Below, piece by piece: positions 1 through 9,796 of a stretch of DNA of 64,000 bases (position 1 is the first letter of the stretch; each line of letters opens with the position of its first letter). Location of the stretch: assembly GCA_938084685.1 (NCBI GenBank), contig CALKGE010000001.1:248001-312000 (forward strand). Direction: 5' to 3'. This stretch comes from an uncultured Pirellulaceae bacterium. Its GTDB lineage: Bacteria > Planctomycetota > Planctomycetia > Pirellulales > Pirellulaceae. A program made the translations under genes and the position numbers. Below the pieces are notes generated by a model. It was not told where the DNA came from. It saw only the letters and a program-made list of their open reading frames with translations, and searched no databases.

Positions 1-1132
1 CAATTTCGATCTCTGCATGCAAGCTTTCCGGATCATTCGATCGAATTGCTTTAACCAGATTGTCTATGTGTTCAGGTTGCCCCTGACCGCCAGTAACACG
101 TTTGACTTCCTTATTGCCACGATCGTAAACCACATAACCACCGCCACCCAGGAATTCGACCATGCCGTTGTCGCCAAAAACTTTGACAAAGCCTGAGCCG
201 TTTCGGTTACAACTGCTGCCCTGCCACGTAATCTGAGTTTCGTTTTCAAACTCAAATGAGACAATGTGGGTATCCGGCGTTTCCTGATCGTCATCAAAAT
301 AGTAACGACCTCCACTGGAACTGACCGCCTTTGGAAACTCAACTTGAAGTGCCCAGCGGGCGATATCTAGCGAGTGGATACCGTTGTTACCCAGTTCTCC
401 ATTGCCGTAGAACCAGCGCCAGTGCCAGTTGTAATGGACCAGGTTATCGATATATTCCCGTCGCGGAATTGGGCCCTGCCAACGCTCATAGTCCAGATAT
501 TCCGGCACGTCAGCAGGTTTTCCCGAACCGATCGAGCCACGCGCACTGAAGTAGACACAACGAGCCGAACGGACGTTTCCAATTCCACCACCGTGAATAA
601 ATTCAATTCCTTCGCGATAGGTCGGAGCACTACGGCGCTGAGTCCCGATCTGGACACAGACATTGTTCTTACGAGCCGCAGCAATTTGCATCTCACCTTC
701 CCACGGATTCTGACAACATGGCTTTTCGACATACACGTGCTTGCCAGCCTCGGCGGCTACGATAGTTGTCGGAGCGTGCCAGTGATTTGGGGCAGCACAG
801 GCTACGATGTCAACTTCGTCGTCTTCGATAAACGTTTCCCACGTGGTGATGGCTTGAGGACGATAGCCTACTTTGCCTTCCAGTTCATCCGCTGCCCGTT
901 CGGCGCGGTTTTTATCCACATCACAAACGTACTTCACAACGCACTGACTGTGTTTAGAAAAAGTATCAGCCAGACTTCGACCACGACTCATGCCCATCAC
1001 GGCCACTACCAGTTTGTCATCATCTGCATTGGCTTTGGCCGAAGAAGCTAATGTTGTCGCCGCCGCTGTGGCCGCACTTGCAGTGATAAAATCCCGACGT
1101 TTTACATTTTGATTTTGCGCATTTGCAGACAT
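1..1132 (-). CDS. Gfo/Idh/MocA family oxidoreductase, secreted by Tat-type leader (3' end cut by window)
   Basis: The frame opens at an ATG at 1132 and stays open to base 1, so the C-terminus is missing. The N-terminus has a twin-arginine leader (KRRDFITASAA) and then an Ala-rich stretch, as in planctomycete exported oxidoreductases. The Rossmann part begins with LVVAVMGMSRGRS, in which the usual GxGxxG glycines are partly replaced. The family signature EKP is present in KHVYVEKPCCQNP and is preceded by APNHWHAP. In this family an NAD(P)-dependent dehydrogenase oxidises or epimerises a sugar or sugar derivative. The C-terminal substrate domain includes a GNNGIHSLDIARWAL segment, where the His probably belongs to the active site. 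It lies 58 bp downstream of a DUF1501 gene and may be the last gene of that transcript. The substrate cannot be read from the sequence. Confidence 0.93.
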   Translation of the reverse strand, partial: MSANAQNQNVKRRDFITASAATAAATTLASSAKANADDDKLVVAVMGMSRGRSLADTFSKHSQCVVKYVCDVDKNRAERAADELEGKVGYRPQAITTWETFIEDDEVDIVACAAPNHWHAPTTIVAAEAGKHVYVEKPCCQNPWEGEMQIAAARKNNVCVQIGTQRRSAPTYREGIEFIHGGGIGNVRSARCVYFSARGSIGSGKPADVPEYLDYERWQGPIPRREYIDNLVHYNWHWRWFYGNGELGNNGIHSLDIARWALQVEFPKAVSSSGGRYYFDDDQETPDTHIVSFEFENETQITWQGSSCNRNGSGFVKVFGDNGMVEFLGGGGYVVYDRGNKEVKRVTGGQGQPEHIDNLVKAIRSNDPESLHAEIEI

Positions 1133-1190
1133 AGCATACCCCTAAGGAATGAAATTGATCGCCAAACGCAAAAAACCACAGCGTTTGACT

Positions 1191-2540
1191 TTAGCCCATC
1201 AACTCACGTATGGGAGTTGGGTCGCTAACCAGGTGAGCGGGACGACCTTGAGGCGTATATAGAATTTTACCCGGGTCGATGCCGAGTTTCGAGTAAACAG
1301 TCGCAACAAAATTCTCAGGGCTCTTTACATTTTCGATCGCCGAATACCCTTTGCGGTCGGTTGCCCCTACCACAACACCTCCAGGAGTACCTCCACCGGC
1401 CATCAAAACACTCATCGCATTGGCCCAGTGATCACGCCCTGGAGTTGTTTGACCGGAAAGTGTTGATATCTTCGGTGTGCGTCCGAACTCGCCCAACGCC
1501 AGCACCATCGTATCTTCCAGCATTCCTCGTTCATCCAGATCAGAAATCAATGCGGCCACCGACTGGTCCCAGGAAGGAAGTCGAGTCCGACAGGTACCAA
1601 AGATATTACTGTGATGATCCCAGCCACCGTCATAAACCGTAACAAACGGAACTCCTGATTCCACAAGACGACGGGCCAGCAAGCAGCGTTGACCGAAGGA
1701 GTTGCGATAATAACGATCACGCATCTCATCGGATTCCTGCGAAATATCGAATGCCATTTGTGCTTCGGGCGACAGAACAAGACTCATCCCCTGTTCATAA
1801 TACTCATCAATCGCTACGGCTGGGTCGCCAGCTGCCTTATCGTTAAATCGCTTCATACGATCCAGCAGACTACGAACGTTGGACTTGGATCTGAACTGGC
1901 CGTCAGTCAAACCGCCTGGAATCGCAACGTCCCGCACTCGGAAACTACTTCCATTGGGGTCGTCGGCGACAACGAAAGGAGCGTGATTCGCACCAAGGAA
2001 GTTTGGACCACCACTACGCGACATGCGAGGCATCGAAAAATAGTTAGGCAGCGCATTCTTTGTACCCAACTCATGGCTGACCACGCTTCCCATACTCGGA
2101 TGGAAACTGACGAAGGCTCCGCAGCCAACCGGAATTCGAGGTGGCGAGCCAGTCATCATGTAGTGATTACCCGCGCCGTGGTTGCCCTGATTGTGACGAA
2201 TCGATCGGATCATGGCGTATTTGTCACTAATCGCAGCAAGTTTGGTCATGTGTTCCGAATAGTGAACTCCGGGATTGGTCGTTTGGCACGTTCCAAATTC
2301 ACCGCGGATCTCAGCGGGCGCATCCGGCTTGGGATCAAACATTTCAAAGTGTGTTGGACCACCATCCATCCAAATCAAAATGCAGCGTTTGGCTGTACCA
2401 GCAATCGGACTGGCATCTTTAGCCTGCGCTTGCATACGAAGAGAATCTGTCAGACTAAGGCCTGCTCCAAACATTCCTCCCAAACCCAGTTTGAGAGTAT
2501 GACGACGAGTAAGCCCTTCACAATTTGAATATTTCTTCAT
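1191..2540 (-). CDS. DUF1501 domain-containing protein (alkaline-phosphatase-like fold), Tat leader
   Basis: The product is a 449-residue DUF1501 protein of the sulfatase/alkaline phosphatase-like superfamily; its reaction is unknown. The leader has an RR pair (EGLTRRHTLKLGL) preceded by a Cys in the pattern C-E-G-x-x-R-R. Family landmarks are visible in order: WMDGGPTHFEMFDPKP near residue 58, DGGWDHHSN near 306, LGEFGRTPKIS near 350, GRDHWANA near 370, and a C-terminal GRPAHL. The Asp and His residues in these blocks resemble the metal ligands of the superfamily. It is the last gene of a DUF1549-DUF1501-PPC-DUF1501 series, with 75 bp separating it from the PPC gene. It is one of seven DUF1501 genes in the window. 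Confidence 0.95.
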   Translation of the reverse strand: MKKYSNCEGLTRRHTLKLGLGGMFGAGLSLTDSLRMQAQAKDASPIAGTAKRCILIWMDGGPTHFEMFDPKPDAPAEIRGEFGTCQTTNPGVHYSEHMTKLAAISDKYAMIRSIRHNQGNHGAGNHYMMTGSPPRIPVGCGAFVSFHPSMGSVVSHELGTKNALPNYFSMPRMSRSGGPNFLGANHAPFVVADDPNGSSFRVRDVAIPGGLTDGQFRSKSNVRSLLDRMKRFNDKAAGDPAVAIDEYYEQGMSLVLSPEAQMAFDISQESDEMRDRYYRNSFGQRCLLARRLVESGVPFVTVYDGGWDHHSNIFGTCRTRLPSWDQSVAALISDLDERGMLEDTMVLALGEFGRTPKISTLSGQTTPGRDHWANAMSVLMAGGGTPGGVVVGATDRKGYSAIENVKSPENFVATVYSKLGIDPGKILYTPQGRPAHLVSDPTPIRELMG

Positions 2541-2615
2541 TGGTTTATCACAAATAATACGAACCTGATATCCACACTTAATAATACCTCACAGCCCCTA
2601 ACCGTGAAATATATA

Positions 2616-4949
2616 TCAACGGACCAGATCGACCTTCTTTTCGGCAGTATGCATCCCTTTTGCGTCCCGAATCGTCGCTCGAAGCACAATAGGAGCGTTA
2701 ATTACCATGTTTTCTGTATCGGCAAACAAAACTTCAATAACACCCTCATTCTTTTCCGGTGGAATAGAAACCGGTGTTGCCGTTACCCCTTTCAGGTGGT
2801 TCGGCATCACAATATCGACAACCACCGTTCCTTTCAATTCTCCACGATTCACTGTAAAAGGAAGCTTCTGTTTGCCCCCCGGAACGAATTGGATCGACTC
2901 GATCGTACTTGTAATCGACGACAGCGAAGGAGAGACAAAACAGATAATTTGATCGTCCTGAGCACCAGATGAATGGCTCACCCGATGCTTCGTACCGTCA
3001 TAGTCAGTAATGATTGCGGAACCACAAATGACCATCCGCGCCGTTCTTCCTGGCTGCATCCAAGGAGCTAATTGAATCGCATAGTCATACTGTTCGGCGC
3101 CAGCTGGCACAATAACCTTCCCTCCGGTAACACCTTGTAAATGGCGTATCTGTTTGTCCGCCATAGTGATCTCAATCGGCCCATCGTATCCCGATCGTTC
3201 GATAAACAGCGTCTTTTGAAACGTGGACCCACGATGAGCATAGTTCGTATCAAACGTACCGAACAGCTTGAAGGGAGTGGGAATCGCAATGGCCAGCTTG
3301 AGCTGGTCGATCCCTTTCCAGTTTGCAGTGGATGTTACCGTTTGCTCGGCAGCCGCTTCTTCTGGAGCGGCGAGCACTGCTTTGCCTTGAACCATTATTA
3401 CATAGTTGGAAATCTTCACCTTATCATCACACTTCAATGTGACGTCTGTATCCGTTTTACCCTTGGCGATGGTTGTCCCTTCGACAGTCACACCATCGGG
3501 TAATCCCAGGAACTCCAATACGATCTCTTCATCCAGCCCTCCCAACCGCTCGGCTGATACCTTGATCTTCGCCGTCTGTTCTCGCACAAGCGTCAATTCA
3601 CTTGCCGGCAGGGACAGTCTGAAGTTCTTTTCCGTTGAAGGGGGAGCCGCGGTTAACCGATACCCGTAATTCTCTCCGCCCCGACTTCCAAATCGTTCTG
3701 CAACAATGAGCCGATAAACCCCATCCTCTTTGAACGTGTATACAAAAGACGAATCTGTATTCCCTTTTCCCACGTCATCGTTACTGGCGATGACCTTGTT
3801 ATCCACATCCAACAATTCAAGCACGGAATCCAGATTGGAGCCAAATTGAGCCGCTACCAGATCAAATCGAATAGCCTGTCCAGCCACACCGTGAATAACC
3901 CACTCGTCCTTCTGACCAGCTGCGGTGATCTGTCCATTGAAAACAGCCGGCAGCGAAATTCCTTTTGTTATATCCTGATTGAACTTGCCCTCTACGAATT
4001 CAGGATATGTGCTAACTTGCAGTTGGAATCGTCCGCCGTCTGGCAGTGCAACTTGCTGGATGTTCTGTTCACTATTCAATTCAACAGCGACTGTGCCGTC
4101 ACCAAGTTTATGGCCTGCGAGTGTCACATCAACTTTGGTTCCTCGTTGGCCTCCGTAGGGAAACACGGAATCGATAACCTGGTCATCTGTAATCGTCAGC
4201 CGATATACGTAGTTTTGTAAGCCACCAAATTGGCTGTCGTGTATGCGAACCTCAAAAATACCGTCGTTATCTGCCGTAAAGCGGAGAAATGAGTCGTTAC
4301 CAAAATGGTCAACATTCTCGGCCACCGTATCACCTTCAGGGCCAAGCACTTCGATGCGAGCGTCGAGAGGGTAACCGAGGCGTGCTGACATCACTTCCAC
4401 AGTGTACGACTTGCCCTTTTGAGCCTGAAACTGCCAGAAATCAACGTCCTCTCGGGGAAAGATGCGGCCGTTGATTGTCAGTGGCAGTTCGACTTTTACT
4501 GGAACCGGAGTGCCATCGATTTCCTGCTCAACGATTTCCGGTAGATCACCTACCACAAAGGGCTGAGCGGGCACGATGCCCTGACTGGTCCAGACACGCC
4601 AATAGTGAGTGCCTGGTGCGGCATCAGCGGCAACTTCAAACACAGCAGCGTTGTCGACCGGATAATCTTCTTTTGCCTGCGACGCCGGCATTGCGATTCG
4701 AGGACCCTCAAACCATAACGTTCGAGGTAATCGCGTGACGCGTGATGAGGGCTTGATGGATGCGTCGAGGAATTCAATCGGAGCGCTATCGAACAGATAG
4801 AAGCCACCAATTCGAACATCAACCTTCGTTCCTCGTTGTGCTCCGGCCGGATACACATAGGAAATTCCAGGGGGTTCTGCCAGCACGATGCCCGCCAGAA
4901 AACCGGCCATCGCAACCTGATACAGGCAATGCTTGAACACGTACGACAT
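2616..4949 (-). CDS. Secreted PPC (bacterial pre-peptidase C-terminal) domain protein
   Basis: The product has 777 residues and starts with a signal peptide (AMAGFLAGIVLAEPP). It contains two TIG/IPT-like beta modules that both open with the phrase Q-R-G-T-K-V-D-V (near residues 37 and 265). It also has two PPC-type jelly-roll modules with the typical D-V-D-F-W-x-F and G-x-Y-x-L/V signatures (about residues 160-255 and 340-440). The C-terminal 300 residues are further beta-rich repeats that I cannot name. There is no catalytic motif, so it is probably a structural or substrate-binding partner. It sits between two DUF1501 genes (17 bp and 75 bp gaps). A paralogue with the same design lies at 11866-13992, also downstream of a CX4CH-type DUF1549 gene. 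Confidence 0.88.
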   Translation of the reverse strand: MSYVFKHCLYQVAMAGFLAGIVLAEPPGISYVYPAGAQRGTKVDVRIGGFYLFDSAPIEFLDASIKPSSRVTRLPRTLWFEGPRIAMPASQAKEDYPVDNAAVFEVAADAAPGTHYWRVWTSQGIVPAQPFVVGDLPEIVEQEIDGTPVPVKVELPLTINGRIFPREDVDFWQFQAQKGKSYTVEVMSARLGYPLDARIEVLGPEGDTVAENVDHFGNDSFLRFTADNDGIFEVRIHDSQFGGLQNYVYRLTITDDQVIDSVFPYGGQRGTKVDVTLAGHKLGDGTVAVELNSEQNIQQVALPDGGRFQLQVSTYPEFVEGKFNQDITKGISLPAVFNGQITAAGQKDEWVIHGVAGQAIRFDLVAAQFGSNLDSVLELLDVDNKVIASNDDVGKGNTDSSFVYTFKEDGVYRLIVAERFGSRGGENYGYRLTAAPPSTEKNFRLSLPASELTLVREQTAKIKVSAERLGGLDEEIVLEFLGLPDGVTVEGTTIAKGKTDTDVTLKCDDKVKISNYVIMVQGKAVLAAPEEAAAEQTVTSTANWKGIDQLKLAIAIPTPFKLFGTFDTNYAHRGSTFQKTLFIERSGYDGPIEITMADKQIRHLQGVTGGKVIVPAGAEQYDYAIQLAPWMQPGRTARMVICGSAIITDYDGTKHRVSHSSGAQDDQIICFVSPSLSSITSTIESIQFVPGGKQKLPFTVNRGELKGTVVVDIVMPNHLKGVTATPVSIPPEKNEGVIEVLFADTENMVINAPIVLRATIRDAKGMHTAEKKVDLVR

Positions 4950-4966
4950 GAATCTTGTGCCCTTTC

Positions 4967-6304
4967 CTAAAAGAGCCCGGGGATAACGCGACCGGTACCC
5001 GGCACAAGTGGTACGGGCCGACCATCCGGTGTGTAATACACTTTTTCCGGATCAATGCCCATCCCATGGTAAATGGTAGCCATCAAATCGGCCGGACCGA
5101 ATGGCGTTGTCGCCGGTCGCTCGGCCCGTTCGTTCGAAGCTCCGATCACTCGTCCTCCCTGAATACCGCCGCCAGCCAGGGCAATGGCACAACTGGGGCC
5201 CCAGTGATCTCGTCCGGCAGAATTGTTTATGCGAGGAGTTCGTCCAAACTCACCAGTCACCAGTACCATAGTGGAATCAAGCATGCCCCGGTCGTCCAAA
5301 TCCGATAGCAGCGACGACATCGCGGCATCCAACTTGGGTAACAGCTCGTTTTTCAGCACATGGAAGTTGTTGTAATGCGTGTCCCAGTCGATGTGATTCA
5401 CAAAAGCACAGCGAACACCAGCTTCGATCAAACGCCGAGCCATCAGGCATGACTGCCCTAACATGTTACGTCCGTATTTTTCACGTACCGCATCCGGTTC
5501 GCTGTTGATATCAAACGCTGCCTTGGTCGCTTCAGATGTCATCAGCTCAAAAGCTTTTTCCTGGTACGTGCGCATCGCCCGGGCGCCTTGATTGGCCTGC
5601 GTAATGGCAGATTGCTCGTAACGATTAATGGTTTTTAGCAAGGATCGACGATTGTTGAGCCGACGCGATTCGATCGCAACAGGCGGCGCGAGATCCGGTA
5701 CTTTGAAATCTGGAGCATTGGGATCAGCTCCTACAACAAAGGGCGCGGCCGAGGAGCCGAGATAGCTTGAGCCTGCACTGTTATGCATCCGCGGCAGACA
5801 AACATAAGGGGGTACGCCGCCACGCGGACCCAGCTCTTTCCCGATAACAGCTCCCACACATGGCTTCTGGTTATTGGGTTTCAACCCGCCATTAAACCCG
5901 GGGCCGTGAGGATAGCCCGTCAGCATAAAGTGATCCGCCTGACCATGATTACTGTTGGCATGGCCAAAGGATCGAACGAGCGAGAACTTATCATGGACTT
6001 TGGCGATTTTGGGTAAGTGCTCGCTAATCTGAACTCCCGGCAAGACCGTTGAAATCGGCGAGAATTCTCCTCGGAATTCTGCGGGAGCATTCGGTTTCAT
6101 ATCCCATGTGTCGATGGTCGAAAGTCCGCCCTGCAAGAAAACAATAATCAGCGATGTTTCTTTTGTGTCGACGCCATTCGCTTTTAAGCGTGCTTCGTGC
6201 TCCAGCAAGCTGGGCAGGGTGAGGCCCATACCAAACGCACCAGCGGCACCAAACCGCAACATGTCCCGCCGGTGAATACCATCACAAAATCGTTGTTTAC
6301 TCAT
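4967..6304 (-). CDS. DUF1501 domain-containing protein, Tat leader
   Basis: This is a 445-residue DUF1501 protein. The leader is CDGIHRRDMLRFGAAGAFGM, with the Cys four residues before the arginine pair. The family blocks are FLQGGLSTIDTWDMKP, NHIDWDTHYNN, TGEFGRTPRIN and AGRDHWGP, with a terminal GRPVPLVPGTGRVIPGLF. In the first block the usual P-S/T-H/Q is L-S-T, so the conserved Ser is kept. The gene is followed 17 bp later by the PPC gene and lies 16 bp after the DUF1549 gene, which is tight operon spacing. In planctomycetes DUF1501 genes commonly sit directly downstream of DUF1549/DUF1553 genes, which suggests a shared complex or pathway in the periplasm. The reaction is unknown. Confidence 0.95.
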   Translation of the reverse strand: MSKQRFCDGIHRRDMLRFGAAGAFGMGLTLPSLLEHEARLKANGVDTKETSLIIVFLQGGLSTIDTWDMKPNAPAEFRGEFSPISTVLPGVQISEHLPKIAKVHDKFSLVRSFGHANSNHGQADHFMLTGYPHGPGFNGGLKPNNQKPCVGAVIGKELGPRGGVPPYVCLPRMHNSAGSSYLGSSAAPFVVGADPNAPDFKVPDLAPPVAIESRRLNNRRSLLKTINRYEQSAITQANQGARAMRTYQEKAFELMTSEATKAAFDINSEPDAVREKYGRNMLGQSCLMARRLIEAGVRCAFVNHIDWDTHYNNFHVLKNELLPKLDAAMSSLLSDLDDRGMLDSTMVLVTGEFGRTPRINNSAGRDHWGPSCAIALAGGGIQGGRVIGASNERAERPATTPFGPADLMATIYHGMGIDPEKVYYTPDGRPVPLVPGTGRVIPGLF

Positions 6305-6320
6305 CCTGCTAACCTCGTAG

Positions 6321-8756
6321 TTAGTGGTTAAATAAGAACTCGAGCGAATTCATTACACTCCAGACCACGTCTTCCAAAGCCGATTGCCTGTTTTCAGCTT
6401 CATTCAGATATTTGACTGCCGCATCAAGTTCCGTCTGCTCGGGGTAGCGGGCATAGCAGCTTAGATAGATCTGCTCGACCGCTTTTGCATTGTCTGGATA
6501 ATTAGCCGCAATGACCCGAAGGCGACCGCTTTGATGACTGAGTTTCTTATGAATGGCGGGAGAATTCAAAACATGGAGTACCTGACTAATGGTAGGTTCA
6601 CTGATTCGCTCACATTCACAGGCTGTCGCCCGCACCGGCCTGCCGAACACTTTCAGAAAATAATTGGGTACCGAACTGTCCCATAACTCAATGGCTCGGC
6701 TGCCTGATGGGACGCCTTCGAATTTCTCTGGGCGTCCGGTGACTTGGGAAATGGCGTCCAGCATGACTTCTGCTTCCAGCTGCTTGAACAAATAGCGGGA
6801 AAAATTCTGCTCATCCCGCTCATTCGTCGCATTCACATCAGGTGCCCGCTGGTAGGTGGCACTCATGAGTATGGTCTTGATGAGACGACGATAGTCGAAG
6901 CCAACTTCCACAAAATGCTGCGCCAGAGCGTCGAGCAAAGCCGGGTTGGTCGGTGGGTTGGTGAGCCGGACATCGTCCACCGGCTCAATAATGCCTCGTC
7001 CCATGAAATGCGCCCAGGTTCTGTTGGCAACATTACGAGCAAACCATGGGTTTTCAGGAGCCGTCATCCAATCAGCCAGTACAAGACGGCGATCGCCAGA
7101 GGGAGACTGTTCAGGCATGGTCGTTCCTAAAGCATAGGCATTTACGGTTTCTCCAGTCCGAGGGTGGCGGGTTACTGGATCACCGCTGGTCAACAACATC
7201 TCACCTGACTGTGACTGCTTGTATCGCAACTGAGTAAAAAAGGCCTGCATTCCAAAGTAGTCTTCCTGACCCCAGCGATCATAGGGATGATGGTGGCACT
7301 CTGCACACTCGATCCGAATGCCCAGAAATACCTGACTTACCGTACTCGCCCTTTTGTTGGCAGTTGGAACAGCTTTGTAAAAAAGCCCGGCTGGCGACTC
7401 ACGAAGCGGGCCTTCCGCCACCAGTAATTCTCTGGCAAATTGGTCCAGCGGCTTGTTCTCGCGAAAACTCTGGCGAATCCAGTTGTAGTAGAGATAGGCA
7501 TTTTCATGGCCAAGTGCCAAACGATCAACACGCAGTAGATCGGACCATTTCAGAGCCCAGTAAGTGTTGAATTCCTCTCTCTTCAACAACGCATCTATTA
7601 ATTGCTCACGCTTGTCCGGTGACCGGGATGCCAAAAAGTCCCGGGCCTCCTTGGCGGTTGGAAGCGTACCAATCGTATCAATGTATACCCGTCGCAAGAA
7701 CTGCTCATCACTGCAATCACCGGAAGCGATGATGTTGAGTTTCTTAAGGTTGTCCAGAACGTGGCCATCTACAAAGTTTGCTTGCCGGGAATCAGGGTAA
7801 CTGGCGATGGTTTCACTACGGGGAACAAAGACCTGCAACAGGTCGACTCGTCCCATGTAAGTACCCATCACTGCTGCCGTGCCGGGTGACTGGCCAGCCG
7901 TAACATGCCCAAGGGCATCCACAACCGCCTGATTGGGTGAGTTGGTTTGAAATTGGGTTAATTCAGTCACATCGACCTGACGACCATCGGATAAGGTAGC
8001 CATCGCTCGTAATTGCTGCGTTTCACCCATTGTGAAAATACGCTGGCGAGGTGTCAGTTCCAATGAAACTACCGTCGGATCTTCCTCGGTGCCAACCGGC
8101 ATTCCCTGAGCAATCCAATCGCGAAGTGTACGGTACTCTGGACGTTCAGGTGGTATCGGAATACCTCCGCCGTGTGGTGTACCTCCACTCATCTTCCGTA
8201 ATAGCAGACTTGCCTGAGGAGATCCCGGAAATACCCGCCGACCCCGGCCCTGCATGACTATCGACTGGTAATCCATCACTGGGTCTGAACCAAAGACAGA
8301 CAGCTTGAACCCATTCTGCCCTTCTGCCTTACCATGGCACCCGGATGTGTTGCAGCGATAACGATTAAGAATGGGAATAATGTCGTTGGCAAAATTCAGC
8401 GTCAGACGAGCATGGGTGTGATTTGTTTTTACCGGGATAGACAGGACATGGTCTTTCCATCTAACAGTAACCGCTCCCTCGCCGTCAGTAACACTGCGGA
8501 CAACGCCCAAACGTGAAACGCTGGCATTGCCAGAATCTGTTTCATACTGAGCCTGATGAGTCAGGTCGGTTGGTTCGCCGTTAGCGTTGTAACCCGTTAC
8601 CAATAGCTGAACGGACGAGTCTTTACCTTCGAGCACAACATTGGCCGGTGTTACATCCATACGCACATACTGGTCACCCAAAGCGCGCACCGACAGAACA
8701 GAGGCTGAGAAAAAGCAGACAACGAATAACAGGCGGGGTCGTCTCATGCCCTCCAT
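6321..8756 (-). CDS. DUF1549/DUF1553 protein with Big2-like domains and a CX4CH haem site (type B)
   Basis: The product has 811 residues and a signal peptide. Domain order is: a Big2-like Ig module (about 32-110), a cytochrome-like segment with C135, C140 and H141 (a CX4CH spacing), a second Ig-like module (about 225-315), DUF1549 (about 330-520) and DUF1553 (about 560-790). DUF1549 contains IECAECHHHPYDRWGQ, a normal CXXCH. The C-terminal part carries the block TACECERISEPTISQ shared with the paralogue at 14017-16470. The protein is probably a periplasmic multihaem or metal-binding component, although haem attachment is inferred from motif only. It is the first gene of the unit reading 8756 to 1191. 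An in-frame ATG at 8747 is an alternative start. The DUF1549 proteins at 22597 and 35336 lack the Ig modules and use CXXCH. Confidence 0.93.
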   Translation of the reverse strand: MEGMRRPRLLFVVCFFSASVLSVRALGDQYVRMDVTPANVVLEGKDSSVQLLVTGYNANGEPTDLTHQAQYETDSGNASVSRLGVVRSVTDGEGAVTVRWKDHVLSIPVKTNHTHARLTLNFANDIIPILNRYRCNTSGCHGKAEGQNGFKLSVFGSDPVMDYQSIVMQGRGRRVFPGSPQASLLLRKMSGGTPHGGGIPIPPERPEYRTLRDWIAQGMPVGTEEDPTVVSLELTPRQRIFTMGETQQLRAMATLSDGRQVDVTELTQFQTNSPNQAVVDALGHVTAGQSPGTAAVMGTYMGRVDLLQVFVPRSETIASYPDSRQANFVDGHVLDNLKKLNIIASGDCSDEQFLRRVYIDTIGTLPTAKEARDFLASRSPDKREQLIDALLKREEFNTYWALKWSDLLRVDRLALGHENAYLYYNWIRQSFRENKPLDQFARELLVAEGPLRESPAGLFYKAVPTANKRASTVSQVFLGIRIECAECHHHPYDRWGQEDYFGMQAFFTQLRYKQSQSGEMLLTSGDPVTRHPRTGETVNAYALGTTMPEQSPSGDRRLVLADWMTAPENPWFARNVANRTWAHFMGRGIIEPVDDVRLTNPPTNPALLDALAQHFVEVGFDYRRLIKTILMSATYQRAPDVNATNERDEQNFSRYLFKQLEAEVMLDAISQVTGRPEKFEGVPSGSRAIELWDSSVPNYFLKVFGRPVRATACECERISEPTISQVLHVLNSPAIHKKLSHQSGRLRVIAANYPDNAKAVEQIYLSCYARYPEQTELDAAVKYLNEAENRQSALEDVVWSVMNSLEFLFNH

Positions 8757-8923
8757 TTTAGCCTAATTCAGACGTCCAGCTAAATAGAAACAATCAAACT
8801 ACTGCTAGCTTTTAATGTTCTCAATTGCTTTGAATTAGCTCTGCGGGAAGACTCCGAGGATCAACGGACACAATGTTTGATGGATCGGAGTAATTACAGA
8901 AAGTGCCTGGTATTCCTGAGGCT

Positions 8924-9796
8924 CTATTGCTGGTCGAATTCTATCGGAGGCCCGAAAAGTTCTGGTTCCATATTTGCCGGAGCCCCGTATATTAAATCTA
9001 GTAACGCGAAGAATCCCGGATAAAAATCATCCAGGTCAGATCTTGACTTGAACACCGGCTTGCCTGACTGATCGGCCCACAGACTCAAGTGCCCATGCTT
9101 CAGATCGACCGCCTCAAGCGCCTGATACGGAATTATTTCCGAATGACCTGAACGCTGAATGCAGAGGAGGCCACTCGACGTAAACGTCATGTTCGCAGTC
9201 CATGGCACCTTCTGTCCACTGCATACCTGCTGCACTATTTCGGCCGAACGCTGGTGACAGGCAATGGCCGGAAACGAGCATACCTGCGAATCTTTTTTAT
9301 GTGTTTGCTCCCGATAGCGAATGGAAACTGCCTCTCCATCATTCATTCCATCTACTCTGATGACAAAATCTGTAACGGCTAAAAACGGGTATTGGGAATT
9401 TATGGCATTTCCATACACAAACTTCGTTATCCGATCAAACGGCAGGATCAACGAGTGGTTTTTACGAGCCAACTCGACGCCGTATTGGTAACATCGAAAG
9501 GTCTTTATAAATCGGGGAATGACATACAAGAGCAGGACGAGTGCGAAAACCAATGTTCCAATTAGCCACGGAAGTTCGGCCCACGCCCGAGCAACAACAG
9601 GTCGATTCTCGTTGGCGGATAAATACTTACTAAAATTTAAAATAATGAGAATTGCCACAAGAAAAGACGCCAGAATGAGATAATTATGCAACGACCTCAA
9701 GAAGGATTTGCCACGACGCTCAAAAATCAGGCGTCCTAATTGCGGGTGTTCGGCAACGGAGTCCATCCAGTTTCTCGTTATTCCGGCTTGGGCCAT
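8924..9796 (-). CDS. Unrecognised two-TM membrane protein
   Basis: I do not recognise this 290-residue protein. After a soluble N-terminus (about 38 residues) there are two hydrophobic segments, LILASFLVAILIILNF near residues 41-56 and LIGTLVFALVLLLYVIPRF near 76-94. They are separated by a short polar loop. The remaining 195 residues are soluble and of mixed alpha/beta character. The layout resembles small bacterial proteins with a PH-like cytoplasmic domain, but I see no decisive motif. The gene overlaps the end of the upstream SMP-30 lactonase gene by 19 bp, so the two are translationally linked. The 167 bp between its stop and the next gene start (8756) show no clear terminator. Confidence 0.75.
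   Translation of the reverse strand: MAQAGITRNWMDSVAEHPQLGRLIFERRGKSFLRSLHNYLILASFLVAILIILNFSKYLSANENRPVVARAWAELPWLIGTLVFALVLLLYVIPRFIKTFRCYQYGVELARKNHSLILPFDRITKFVYGNAINSQYPFLAVTDFVIRVDGMNDGEAVSIRYREQTHKKDSQVCSFPAIACHQRSAEIVQQVCSGQKVPWTANMTFTSSGLLCIQRSGHSEIIPYQALEAVDLKHGHLSLWADQSGKPVFKSRSDLDDFYPGFFALLDLIYGAPANMEPELFGPPIEFDQQ

Noticed and set aside
1689..2528. A 279-residue plus-strand open frame opposite the DUF1501 gene at 1191-2540
   Set aside because: It has no recognisable motif and lies entirely inside a well-supported gene in the opposite direction.
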